Origin: UBA6016 sp964568395
GTDB taxonomy: Bacteria; Campylobacterota; Campylobacteria; Campylobacterales; UBA6016
Direction: 5' to 3'
Assembly: GCA_964568395.1 (NCBI GenBank)
Contig: CAZMPN010000002.1
Coordinates: 103,259 to 167,258, forward strand
Length of the DNA stretch: 64,000 nucleotides
Below are positions 43,709-52,851 of the stretch, piece by piece (the stretch's first letter is position 1; every line of letters begins with the position of its first letter). The notes below the pieces were generated by a model. It was not told the DNA's origin. It was given only the letters and a program-made list of their open reading frames with translations, and ran no database searches. Both the position numbers and the translations under genes were made by a program.

Positions 43709-44942
43709 ATGGATAAATATGGCTCTACCGACCACTCCTATATGTCCGTTCGAAGCAGGCAGAGGTTTATCAACTGGAATGCGCAACCAAAACAGTATAA
43801 AAACTACCCCTGTTTTTATAGTCGGATAAATATAGACAAGACAAGCAAAGAGGGTTCCTTTTTGGCGCATATAGCCTCTATAAATTTTGAGAAAAAAGCG
43901 GTAGGCGGCGGTTCGTATTCGCTCCGTATCAATCCGTCGGCCGGAGCGCTATATCCGAATGAGCTGTATGTGCAGATAAGAGGCGTCGCCGGCTTCGAAG
44001 ACGGGATATATCACTATGAGGTGTCTTCGGCTTCGCTAGTATTTTTGGCTCCTGTGTCGGCTTACGGACTGGAGTATTTTTTGAAAGACAGGGCAAAAGT
44101 GTACGGCTTCTTGTTTTTTTATCAGTGCGGCATATTTTAGAAGCTCTTGGAAGTATGAAAACAGATGCATCAGATATTGTCTGCTGGATGCCGGGCATTT
44201 GCTCGGATGCATAGAGGCTTCCTCGTCGGCGCATGAAAAAAATGTGGATTTTGAGAGCGATCTGGATTTTGACGGCGCAAATAGCTTTTTCGGTTTTGAA
44301 AATAAGGAGTTTGCGGTTTGTGCGGCCGTATGCGGCGAAAGAGTGGGGGTAGATATAGAAAAACCGCCTTTTGCGTTGCCGTTTGTCATGCCTTATGATT
44401 ATTTTGAGACGAATCATTTTGTTGAGGAGTGGCTTATCGAAGAGTCGAAAAAACAAAAATCGGCTATCGTTTCCCGAAAATATGATGGAGAAAATCTGTT
44501 GGACGCCATAAAGAGCAGGCGCTCTATCAGGGCTTTTTATAAGCGAGGTATCGCCAAAAATGAGTTTGAGCAGATTTATAGTTGTTTTCAAGGCGAACAC
44601 ATAGATATTTTCTATGTCGTCAACCGTGTCGATGGAGTTGAGAGTGGTCTGTATCTTGGCGGACGGCTGTTAAAAAGCGGCGATTTTTCGCAAAAAGCCG
44701 GATATCTGTGCCTGGAACAGGCGCTTGGGAGCGACGGCGCCGTTACTATGTTTATTTTGGCCAAAGCCGATGATTTGTGGTGTTCGCTTTTGGAGGCCGG
44801 GCTGGCTGTGCACCGTATCTACGTAAAAGCACAGATGCTAGGCATAGGCGTTAGCGGCATCGGGGCGTATTATGACGAAGAGGTCCGTTCTTTTTTGGGG
44901 AGCGATAAAAAAGTATTGTATGCCGCCGCGCTTGGAAGATAG
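43709..44942 (+). pseudogene. SagB/ThcOx-type nitroreductase-family dehydrogenase, frameshifted
   Basis: Two adjacent frames encode one protein of about 410 residues: 43709-44140 gives the N-terminal part (SLRINPSAGALYPNELYV, FMN-binding) and 44199-44942 the rest. Translating the second frame upstream gives 'SAAYFRSSWKYENRCIRY' followed by 'LLDAGH', the conserved continuation of the family. The break is at a run of seven T at 44114-44120; removing one T restores the frame. The protein has two nitroreductase-like halves, the second with SRRSIRAFYKRGI. Either a true mutation, a phase-variable tract or a sequencing error. Confidence 0.85.
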
Positions 44943-44948
44943 ATCGCT

Positions 44949-46973
44949 TTACTCCGCTCTTATTGGAAGCCTAATGGTGACCATCAGGCCGTTTCCGGTA
45001 TTTTCGGCTTCGATATTTCCTAGCATTTGCTCATCTATGATCATCTTGGTGAAATAAAGCCCCATTCCCGCGCCTACCGCTATCGATTTCGTAGAGAAAT
45101 ACGGCATAAAGACGTTTTCGATTATCTCTTCCGGAATGCCACCGCCGTTATCCTCTATCGTTATCAGTATGTTGTCGCCGGCCCTAGCCAAGCGTATCTC
45201 TATTCGGCCGATAAAATCTTTATCTTTCGCCTGTTTGTCCAAAATAGCGTCTTTGGAGTTTGAAACTATGTTTAAAAGCGCATATTCAAACTCCGTCTCA
45301 TAGCCGACTACGGATAGTTTCTTTGTCTGGTCATACGTCGCCTCCAGCGCTATATTCAAAGAGTTATACTGCTCTCCGACCAAGAGCTGGACTTTTTTTA
45401 CAGCTTCTATGCAGTCAAACTCTTTTGCTTCGGACTGCGGCCTGAAAAAGTGGGCGAAGTTGTCTATCGTCTTTGACATATACTCAAGATGCTGCATCAC
45501 TTTTCTTATCTGGTCCGTCAGATACTCTTCGTTCATCTCGCCGTATTTATAAGAGCTTCCCATATCCTGGACAAGAAGCCCGATCGTATTCAAAGGCTGT
45601 CTCCATTGGTGGGCAAGAGCGGAAATAACATCGTTAATCGCCACCAATTTTGACTGTTTTAGGATCATCTTCTCCTTCTCGTGCCTTTTTTGTGTCTCTT
45701 CCTCGACTTTTATCTGGAGCTCTTCGTTCATCTTCTCCAGTGTTTTCGTATGTTCCATTTCGACTTGGAGCCGTTTTTCTACCTCTTCTTTTACCTGTTT
45801 GGCCAATTTCTCGTTGAATGACTTTAGCAGCTCTTCAGAGCGTTTCTGTTCGGTAATATCGCGCAAAACAACATATATAAGCTTTCCGAAAGATGCTGCA
45901 CTCCACTCAACCCAGAGATACGAACCGTCTTTTCTGAGGCATCTGCTTTCAAAGCCCGTAACGGCCTTTTTTGTTGCGAGCGCGCCTACGAGCTCTCTGG
46001 CCGAGGCCGCATCTTCCGGATGCGCAAAATCAAAAATGTTTTTACTCAGTATCTCGTTGCTGCTATATCCAAGGGTCTCTTCCCAAGTGTTGTTGATTCT
46101 TCTGAAATTACCGTCCGTATCGGCTATCAGGAGCATATCAGGGGAAATACTAAAAAAGTTGCTCAAGTCTTCCGGGACTTTTCTTAGCACCTCTTTGAAT
46201 ATAAAATAGAAAGCGAAAACTTTAAATATGTGTCCGAGCAGATTGAATACGTCGGTTACGTCGTAGTATATGGTGAAGCAAAACTCGCTCAAAACGGTAA
46301 TGCTTGCAGCCGCATATAGATTTAGCGCCTGCTTTGATTTTTCCGCTACGCCTTTTTTGTATAACAATACGGCGGATATAAGCAAAACGGCTATAAAAAA
46401 GTATTCCGACGCTTTTTTGAACGGAGTCAGCCCTTCGCCTTCGATAAACGTCCTAGGCCATAAATCCTGATGGAATAGTCCCAGCCAATATACAAGCAGG
46501 GTTATGGATATCGAAAAAATCAAAACTATTCTATGGGCGAATCTATTGACAAACGGCCTGTCTATACGGACGGCCACGATAAAAAACGCCAAAGCCGTAA
46601 TAAATCTTGCGGCGAGCCAAAAGTTGATCCCCTTTTCTCTGCCGGCAGGGGTAATAAAATCGGGCATTCCTTTGTACGATAGAAGATGGGCGAGATCCAT
46701 AAGTCCGGCGGAAAATAGAAGACCGGAGAGGATAATGAGGCTGCTAAGTTCGAGCTTGTTGTGCTTGCTCCATACGACCGCAAAAAGAGCTATAGCTACG
46801 GCGACTGAAGCCAGTTCTATAAATGTGTGGATATAGAGCGGCATTACATGCTTGCCGTGCAAAAACTCGAAAAAAGGCACCTGCCATATCAGTAATAAAA
46901 GGCATGTCAATGCAAAAATAACCGCTTGGTTAGTTTTTGCTTCTAAAAAATATTTTATAAAACCAAACTGCAT
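44949..46973 (-). CDS. MASE-like/PAS sensor histidine kinase
   Basis: A 674-residue membrane kinase. Residues about 15-265 hold seven or eight helices resembling a MASE3-type sensor domain. A PAS domain follows (LIADTDGNFRRINNTWEETLGYSS, about 280-395), then a long coiled coil (about 395-440), a HisKA-like box ALAHQWRQPLNTIGLLVQDM near residue 450, and a HATPase domain with DNGGGIPEEI and GAGMGLYFTKMI. No receiver domain and no adjacent regulator gene. It is the last chromosomal gene before the integrated element. Confidence 0.92.
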   Translation of the reverse strand: MQFGFIKYFLEAKTNQAVIFALTCLLLLIWQVPFFEFLHGKHVMPLYIHTFIELASVAVAIALFAVVWSKHNKLELSSLIILSGLLFSAGLMDLAHLLSYKGMPDFITPAGREKGINFWLAARFITALAFFIVAVRIDRPFVNRFAHRIVLIFSISITLLVYWLGLFHQDLWPRTFIEGEGLTPFKKASEYFFIAVLLISAVLLYKKGVAEKSKQALNLYAAASITVLSEFCFTIYYDVTDVFNLLGHIFKVFAFYFIFKEVLRKVPEDLSNFFSISPDMLLIADTDGNFRRINNTWEETLGYSSNEILSKNIFDFAHPEDAASARELVGALATKKAVTGFESRCLRKDGSYLWVEWSAASFGKLIYVVLRDITEQKRSEELLKSFNEKLAKQVKEEVEKRLQVEMEHTKTLEKMNEELQIKVEEETQKRHEKEKMILKQSKLVAINDVISALAHQWRQPLNTIGLLVQDMGSSYKYGEMNEEYLTDQIRKVMQHLEYMSKTIDNFAHFFRPQSEAKEFDCIEAVKKVQLLVGEQYNSLNIALEATYDQTKKLSVVGYETEFEYALLNIVSNSKDAILDKQAKDKDFIGRIEIRLARAGDNILITIEDNGGGIPEEIIENVFMPYFSTKSIAVGAGMGLYFTKMIIDEQMLGNIEAENTGNGLMVTIRLPIRAE

Positions 46974-47116
46974 ATATATACTTCTGAGATAAGCTAATAT
47001 CTCACCTTTTTTATTGATTGTACTTTTGTTTGATTGTATAGGTTATTTGATAAAATAGCAAGTAATTATGGTCTAAATTTGTCAACAATGAATAATAGAA
47101 AGTGATTTTTAAGTAA

Positions 47117-47134
47117 GTGGTGCGGATGAGAGGA
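47117..47134. repeat. Left attachment site (attL)
   Basis: The 18 bases GTGGTGCGGATGAGAGGA are identical and in the same orientation as 63945-63962, where they form the 3' end of a tRNA-Leu gene. The neighbouring bases differ on both sides. This copy is the tRNA-end duplicate left by integration. Confidence 0.88.
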
Positions 47135-47232
47135 ACCAATTGAATCCTCACAAAGCCCATATTTATCGACTTCTTAGTATATGATGGAACACTCAAATGC
47201 ACCACTTTTTGTGAAATGGTAGCAAGTTTTTC

Positions 47233-48945
47233 TTAAATATAATCTGTTATTTTTTCCTCTTTTTTCTCCGTAAAATACCCAACCTCTCCAGCCAGATATC
47301 CATCCGATATTCTTTCCAGCCTTGCTATCTCAAACTCCACTTTTGCTATGTTATATCCGCTAATTTTTAGATATGCGTTTAGCACTCTTAGATTTGCAAG
47401 TTCGCTCGCAAGTAATATGTCTTGCGTCTTTTCCTCCGTCGTGTGGGTATTTCTAGCATCATTAGAGAAGGTATTTACAGACTCGCTTCTTCCCAGTTTT
47501 TCTTTTATGATTTCTTGTTTTCCGATAAAGTCTGTTATTAGCCTCTGCCCATAAGGCTCGTCGTATGAGAATATAATCTTTGTGGCTAAAAGCTGTAGTA
47601 AACTCAACATATTGTTTTTGCCGACAAGTTCTTCCAAGATAGGCAAGCTCTGCGTAGCTACGATAGTACATGCTCCTTTGCTTCTAGCCTCAGCCAGAAA
47701 ACTAATTAGGCTCGATATTGTGCCCTTTCCCTGTTTTCCAGCCCCATTAGCTCCTAGGCTTTGTATTTCATCAAATATGAGCCATATTCTTCTTTGCAAA
47801 TCATTTGACAAACTCAAAATTTCTTTGAACAACAGATTTATTAGTAGGTTCAGATATAGATTGTATTCTCCTTGGATATGCTCTGCGTTATATAAAAACA
47901 GTCTCTTATTTTCTCCATTAACCACGGCTTTTATGTACGCTTTGACGCTAAAATTTGCCTCTTCATCTGAAATATACATACATCTTAGTTTTATAGCGTT
48001 TCTGTATCTGTTAAATGTAGCTAGAACACTTTGACCCTGATTGTCGTCGGTTAGTGCTCCCTGAATATCTCCAGATAGTCCGTATTGTTTAACCACGCTA
48101 CTACCGACAAGCGATTCTCTGAGTGTCGTTATGTCTGCATTTGCAAGTAAAAAGTCTATGAGTGATTTGTTGCTTGGATTTTGCGATTTCCATATATGTA
48201 AAAACACGGCTTTTAGAATTATTCTAGCTTGCTCATCCCAGTGTGCGTCTTTTGAGCTAGATTCTAACGGGATAATGGAATTTACAAAGAAGTTAATATC
48301 TCCGTCACTTTGTATATCATCAAAGATATTCCACTTTACAGTCCTTTCGTCAAATGGGCTAAAAAGCAAGTCTTTATCTGCTCTATAGAATGGTGCTATA
48401 AAATCATCGCCTTTTCGTTCATAAAATATGGCTGGAAAATTCTCTATTTGGCTGGCTATATTTAGTATTCCTTGCGTTTTTCCGCTACCTGCCGCACCTA
48501 GGAAGAAAAAAGACCGTGTTTCCATATTTTCGGCTATCGGGATTTTATTTGTTGATAGATATAGTCTAGCGTCCAAGCCATTTCTTTTATGCTCTCGCAA
48601 GATGTCTTTCGTAAGCTCTTTTTTGAGCTGTTTGGCGGATATTAGCTCTCCGCCTCGTTTGACTTCCTCTCGCTTACCGCCAAAATATTTAATCAATATA
48701 AAAAGAGTTATCGCAAACGCTGGAATAAAGTAGGTCAGAAAGTAGTTTATATGCTCTAATATAGATAAAATTTTCTCTATTTCCATGAAAAATATAGTAT
48801 TTTTAATAGCTATGGCTGTATTTTCAGAAAAAACAGACAAATACGGCAAAGTTAGTATCTCCGCCTCAAATAACCTCTCTAAAGCAAAAGCTGTAAATCC
48901 CGCAATAATGCTTGATTGTTTAATGTGTTTGATTATAGTTTGCAT
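47233..48945 (-). CDS. VirD4/TraG-like type IV coupling protein
   Basis: A 570-residue ATPase that would feed relaxase-bound DNA to a conjugation pore. It has two N-terminal membrane helices (about 10-40 and 60-85), Walker A FLGAAGSGKTQGI near residue 147, and Walker B RRIWLIFDEIQSLG near residue 385 followed by the AEARSKGACTIVATQS sensor segment. The start has GGAG upstream and overlaps the relaxase end by 13 bases. A coupling protein carried without a pore is known from some mobilizable elements. Confidence 0.88.
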   Translation of the reverse strand: MQTIIKHIKQSSIIAGFTAFALERLFEAEILTLPYLSVFSENTAIAIKNTIFFMEIEKILSILEHINYFLTYFIPAFAITLFILIKYFGGKREEVKRGGELISAKQLKKELTKDILREHKRNGLDARLYLSTNKIPIAENMETRSFFFLGAAGSGKTQGILNIASQIENFPAIFYERKGDDFIAPFYRADKDLLFSPFDERTVKWNIFDDIQSDGDINFFVNSIIPLESSSKDAHWDEQARIILKAVFLHIWKSQNPSNKSLIDFLLANADITTLRESLVGSSVVKQYGLSGDIQGALTDDNQGQSVLATFNRYRNAIKLRCMYISDEEANFSVKAYIKAVVNGENKRLFLYNAEHIQGEYNLYLNLLINLLFKEILSLSNDLQRRIWLIFDEIQSLGANGAGKQGKGTISSLISFLAEARSKGACTIVATQSLPILEELVGKNNMLSLLQLLATKIIFSYDEPYGQRLITDFIGKQEIIKEKLGRSESVNTFSNDARNTHTTEEKTQDILLASELANLRVLNAYLKISGYNIAKVEFEIARLERISDGYLAGEVGYFTEKKEEKITDYI

Positions 48946-49700
48946 GATGCTCCTTTGTCTTTTTGTATGTTTTGTGATTTATCTTCGTGTTTGAATAGTT
49001 TTTGCTCTACTTCTTTTTGTTTTACGAGTTCGTCGGTTTTTGATTTGGCTATGTCTTTGAATTTCTGGAGCTCTTTTTTGCTCCATTTGATGCTTTTCTT
49101 TTCGCCATATATGCCAAAATGAGCGTGCTTTGTGTTGGTGTCAGAGTGGACGGCTATGGTTCCGCTAAACTCTTTGCCTGTTTGGTACTGGAACTCTTTG
49201 ATTGTTTTTGCGGCTATATCTTTTATATCCTCGGCTGATAAGTTTAACCTTGGGTCTGGCGATATAACGCCTCTTCGCATGGCAGATACGCCGTTTTCTT
49301 TTAGTTCTTGCTCTTTGTTTGCAAGCTCTTCCTTCGAGAGTTTGTTGCCGTTTAGGTCATATAGATTTGATAGTGTTTCGTCCTTTTGTTGTTCTCTGTC
49401 TTGAGCCGACTCTCTGGCAGTGTAGCTTTGGCTTGCTGCTAACGCATTTGCTATGTCCTTTTTTGATTTGAAGCTACCGTCTCGCTGTTTGCCAGCATAA
49501 GCATAGTTGGTTTTTACCACCACATTTGCATTGTTTGTGGTATTTACCCGTGTGAAAAACCCGCCTCTATAGCTTGTTGTGCCGTATCCAAAGCTCTTGC
49601 CTCCGGCAAAAGCTTTGGATGTGTTGGCTTTCGGCATTTTCACTTTACATTTGCAAGGGTTTTGATGGCAAATCTGACATCTGGTATCTATGTTACTCAT
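48933..49700 (-). CDS. Small relaxase with N-terminal zinc-binding motif
   Basis: A 255-residue protein. The relaxase metal-binding signature HSDTNTKHAHFGIYG (H-x-D-T-x3-H-x-H) is at about residues 185-199. Tyrosines in KTNYAYAGKQRDG are candidates for DNA nicking. The first 20 residues contain CQICHQNPCKC, a likely zinc site unusual for relaxases. Start is ATG at 49700; a frame extending to 49733 would run further into the mobilization gene. The relaxase is short and ends soon after the signature, without helicase or primase domain. MOBP-like assignment is tentative. Confidence 0.8.
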   Translation of the reverse strand: MSNIDTRCQICHQNPCKCKVKMPKANTSKAFAGGKSFGYGTTSYRGGFFTRVNTTNNANVVVKTNYAYAGKQRDGSFKSKKDIANALAASQSYTARESAQDREQQKDETLSNLYDLNGNKLSKEELANKEQELKENGVSAMRRGVISPDPRLNLSAEDIKDIAAKTIKEFQYQTGKEFSGTIAVHSDTNTKHAHFGIYGEKKSIKWSKKELQKFKDIAKSKTDELVKQKEVEQKLFKHEDKSQNIQKDKGASCKL

Positions 49701-50058
49701 CAGACACGCCTTCTTTTGCCTTAAGCGATTCAAAGGCTTTTTTAATAGCTTGATTTTCTAGCTGTTCGGTTTCTTCTTGGGTGAAAATTTGTTGTCTTAA
49801 GCCTGCAACTTTCGAGTAGGCTTTTGAGATAACTGCTTGTTTATATACTTGTATTATTAGTCCTGCTAGACGGTTAAACTGTTTTTGCTGGCTTTGGATT
49901 TCAAATATTGCTCTGTCGATTGCATCTATGTTTTCAAGCCCCCTTGATATTAAGTAGGCTGACGCTTCGCTTTTGCTCATACTGTTTGCTTCGGCAAAGC
50001 CTGTTAATAGTGCATCAATTTTTGAAGTTAAATAGATTGTAGTTTTTTTAGATTGCAT
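49693..50058 (-). CDS. Ribbon-helix-helix mobilization accessory protein (MobC-like)
   Basis: A 121-residue protein. The N-terminal segment KTTIYLTSKIDALLTGFAEA and 'SKSEASAYLISRGLE' forms a ribbon-helix-helix DNA-binding motif. The C-terminal half is helical. Position directly before the relaxase (8-base overlap) fits an oriT-binding accessory protein. It is the first gene of the mobilization run. Confidence 0.82.
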   Translation of the reverse strand: MQSKKTTIYLTSKIDALLTGFAEANSMSKSEASAYLISRGLENIDAIDRAIFEIQSQQKQFNRLAGLIIQVYKQAVISKAYSKVAGLRQQIFTQEETEQLENQAIKKAFESLKAKEGVSDE

Positions 50059-50263
50059 AGTTTATAGCTCCTTTTTTGCGTAGTTTGTCTTTACGGCAAA
50101 ATAGTAGCTATGCGGCGAGAGAAAATCCTAACTTTTGCTATTTAAAAAAGAAAATTACTGTGTAAGTTTTAACGGCACGGTGGATTTGTAAGATTGGTGT
50201 TTAAAATGCGGTTAGTTTACGGTATTAAGAAGCGTTGAAATTACTTTTGCGGATGCAAAACAG

Positions 50264-50284
50264 GCGGCGTTTTTACGTCGCCGC
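50264..50284 (-). terminator. Terminator of the defence operon
   Basis: Inverted repeat GCGGCG / CGCCGC with a 9-base loop; on the minus strand it is followed by CTGTTTT. It begins 29 bases after the stop of the DUF6161-like gene. The rest of the 254-base gap (50059-50312) holds no gene and is a possible site for the mobilization promoter or oriT. Confidence 0.65.
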
Positions 50285-50312
50285 TTATCTTGCGTTATCA
50301 AAACAAGATTTA

Positions 50313-51521
50313 TTAGTGAGGTTTTGCTGTTTTCATAAGATCAACCAAGCCGCCACTAGGCATTGTTGGGCTAGAATCTTTCAAGAGACCAGTATCAGCC
50401 CTGCTAAATATGGCTTGCAAAACTATCTTTCTGCTCTCGTCATCAATTTGCTTTTCTTCATTAGTTAAGGCCAAATATACAAATGCTAGCTGCTCTCTCT
50501 CCTCGGCATCTCTTTGCAGATGATATGAACTAAACACCATTTTTGATACAGACTGTATGGCAATAGCATAGATTGTCAATACGGTTGCGAAGATTATTGC
50601 ACCTTGCAAGCTGTCAAGCTTTAGTCCAACTTCCTTGCCGCTAAGCCAACAAGAAAATAAAACCACAAAAATTACAAAGCCAGCACCCAGTATTCCTCCG
50701 AACCATTTAGCCCATTTATCTCCTTGTATTTTATATTCTTTGGCTTTGCTGCTCCAATACTGTGCTGGCTTCTCAAGTCTTAGTTTTTCTTGGTATGTAT
50801 TTTCTAGATTTTCTATCTTTGTCTTACACTCCGACATATACTGCTCAAATTTTCCAGATCTATCGTTTTGAGCATCATCAAATCCATCGTTTTGAGTTTT
50901 TATGCTGCTTTCAATAGTTTTAATTGTTTGATTGTGCCAACTATTGAAACCGCTTTTAAATTCATCTACTTCTTTTACTAGCGTGTTTGTTGTTTCGTCG
51001 AGCCGATTTCGTAATTGGCTAAAAGATGCTTTTTCTAAACTTCGTCTTTTTGTTATAAAGGACTCATCTTGCATCTCAAATTCATATGCAAGTAGATATC
51101 CCTTTAAATAATTATAGTTCTGAATGTTGTCGATTTGCTTTTTTTGAATGTAATTAATAAAAGCCAAACCTGTTTGTTCATGTATTCTATATGCCTCTAG
51201 CCATGCTTGCACAAAAGTATGCCCACTCCAAAGCCAGTTCGACTGGAAATTGTTTAGCTGATTTTGACGAAGTGAGTTGAAGCTATTGTTGAAAGTATTT
51301 TCATCCCAAGAATCCAAATTTGCCTTCCAGCCATCAATAATCTGAATCGCATTTTGTAGGTAGCCTTGTTGATTAAAGTATTGGTGATTTTTTAATCCAG
51401 AGCTTCTTGATGTCCAAAATTCTTGTTCATTTTTTAAAAAACTTTCAAGTGCCTTGAGATTATCGAAACTTTCGGAATGTCCAACAACATCGTTAAGTTG
51501 TATCGATATTTTTCTACTCAT
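50313..51521 (-). CDS. DUF6161-like membrane protein with coiled coil
   Basis: About 402 residues from ATG at 51521, chosen because GAAGAAGG lies at proper distance. Residues 1-260 are soluble and helical with coiled-coil character around 180-250. Two membrane helices follow (WFGGILGAGFVIFVVLFSCWL near 275 and a second near 305-325). The C-terminal tail contains REQLAFVYLALTNEEK and 'FSRADTGLLKDSSPTMPSG'. From memory this tail resembles DUF6161 proteins, often found near defence genes. It overlaps the small membrane protein gene and ends the operon. Confidence 0.7.
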   Translation of the reverse strand: MSRKISIQLNDVVGHSESFDNLKALESFLKNEQEFWTSRSSGLKNHQYFNQQGYLQNAIQIIDGWKANLDSWDENTFNNSFNSLRQNQLNNFQSNWLWSGHTFVQAWLEAYRIHEQTGLAFINYIQKKQIDNIQNYNYLKGYLLAYEFEMQDESFITKRRSLEKASFSQLRNRLDETTNTLVKEVDEFKSGFNSWHNQTIKTIESSIKTQNDGFDDAQNDRSGKFEQYMSECKTKIENLENTYQEKLRLEKPAQYWSSKAKEYKIQGDKWAKWFGGILGAGFVIFVVLFSCWLSGKEVGLKLDSLQGAIIFATVLTIYAIAIQSVSKMVFSSYHLQRDAEEREQLAFVYLALTNEEKQIDDESRKIVLQAIFSRADTGLLKDSSPTMPSGGLVDLMKTAKPH

Positions 51522-51924
51522 CATCGCCTTCTTCCTCATCATTTGATATTGTAGGCTTTGAATCGTCCAGCATTAAAAAAATGATTTGTTTGTATCTGTA
51601 GGCTATAAAGACTACACAACAAGCAAGATATAACAGGTACACAATATATGCATAAAGAATATAGTGAAGCATGCTTTTATCTGTAGCCATTTCATTTGAT
51701 ATTAGTAATATTACCGATACTGCGAACAGGACGATAAAAGAAATTGCCGTATTTGTATTGAACGAGATAAAATTCTTAAATTGAGTAGATTTTTTCAGCT
51801 TTTTGATTTTCCAATTACTATCGCTTAGTGTCATCAAAATACTTAATGATGTAAAAATTAGCCCAGCAAAGCCAATGCTTACCGCAAGCAGTTCCTTTGC
51901 AATATCTAAAATAATTTTTTCCAT
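51514..51924 (-). CDS. Small multi-helix membrane protein of the cassette
   Basis: A 136-residue protein with three or four membrane helices (about 10-30, 55-75, 85-110) and an acidic C-terminal tail (SNDEEEGDDE). No named family recognised. It lies 3 bases after the preceding gene and overlaps the next by 8 bases, so the three genes 52836-50313 are tightly coupled. A membrane effector or channel component is a possibility, not shown. Confidence 0.72.
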   Translation of the reverse strand: MEKIILDIAKELLAVSIGFAGLIFTSLSILMTLSDSNWKIKKLKKSTQFKNFISFNTNTAISFIVLFAVSVILLISNEMATDKSMLHYILYAYIVYLLYLACCVVFIAYRYKQIIFLMLDDSKPTISNDEEEGDDE

Positions 51925-51927
51925 GAT

Positions 51928-52836
51928 TTAGCTGTACCTCTCATCTCTTTTGGCATACTCATCAAGAAAACTCTTGTAATCCTTATAAAGTTTTTCAAAT
52001 GTGTCGTTTGGATTTGCATGAAACGAAGCTGGTGATGAAAACTCTTTACGCTCTTTGAGATGGTAGCTATCCAGCGATACTAATACTTTTTTCTTTGTTT
52101 CGTTATTTACTATAAAAGCTTTGGCATTTGTTACCGTGCCACCATCTAGGCTCCCAAAACCAGTAAGCTTTTTTGTCATCAAAACTGTTTTTAGATAGGT
52201 ACTTTTTAAGAATCCGTCCTTTTCTCGCTTGAGCCTTAATTCTGCTTTTATAGCACCGCTATAACTTTCTGGCTGGAATCCATCAAAGCCACCGTCTGGA
52301 GCAAACCCTACATAGAGATTTATTTCGTCAATAATCCCTTTTTCCAACTCTAAAAAAAGCTCATTTTTATATATGGGCAATATTTCAATTTGATATTGGT
52401 TGTTAGTATGATGCTCAAGGTAGCATTTTAGATGGTTCATCGTATTTGCTTTTTTGTTTGTTTGAAATATAACTATTCCATTGCTGTAAATTTTTGCCCT
52501 ATTGTATTCCTTGATGGCGACATCATCTCTTTGGATTGCTTTTTTAAGCTCCTCAATCGCATCAAACTCATACTCACCATTTTCTAAAAAACCGCCGTTT
52601 ATATTTTTATTTTCATACTTGCTAAAGGTAATAATTTTCCCATTTGCAACTCTTTGAATATCGGAAACAGCCCTGTAGCACAATTGATTATGGCAAAAAT
52701 AACGGTTATTGCTATCTGATACTTTTAGTGGTTTCTTTTCGAGCATGTCAAAAATAGCTTTGAAAGGCACAACTTCATCTTTTTTACTGTCAATTATATT
52801 AAGCTTCCAAAACTCAAATGTGTAACCAATGCTCAT
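51928..52836 (-). CDS. Unrecognised soluble protein, first gene of a three-gene cassette
   Basis: A 302-residue cytosolic protein with mixed strand-helix character and no membrane segment. Possible landmarks: 'NNRYFCHNQLCYRAV' (about 42-56), 'NGIVIFQTNKKANTMNHLKCYL' region (about 118-140) and 'GGFDGFQPESYSGAIKAELRLK' region (about 182-205). I recognise no family. GGAG lies 6 bases before the ATG, 15 bases after hsdS. Its linkage to a small membrane protein and a DUF6161-like protein suggests the three act together, for example as sensor and membrane effector; this is inference. Confidence 0.7.
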   Translation of the reverse strand: MSIGYTFEFWKLNIIDSKKDEVVPFKAIFDMLEKKPLKVSDSNNRYFCHNQLCYRAVSDIQRVANGKIITFSKYENKNINGGFLENGEYEFDAIEELKKAIQRDDVAIKEYNRAKIYSNGIVIFQTNKKANTMNHLKCYLEHHTNNQYQIEILPIYKNELFLELEKGIIDEINLYVGFAPDGGFDGFQPESYSGAIKAELRLKREKDGFLKSTYLKTVLMTKKLTGFGSLDGGTVTNAKAFIVNNETKKKVLVSLDSYHLKERKEFSSPASFHANPNDTFEKLYKDYKSFLDEYAKRDERYS

Positions 52837-52851
52837 AGGATACTCCAGCTG

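Noticed and set aside
51514..52836. Kiwa (KwaA-KwaB) defence system
   Set aside because: Only the small-membrane-plus-soluble layout is similar; no sequence match I can support.
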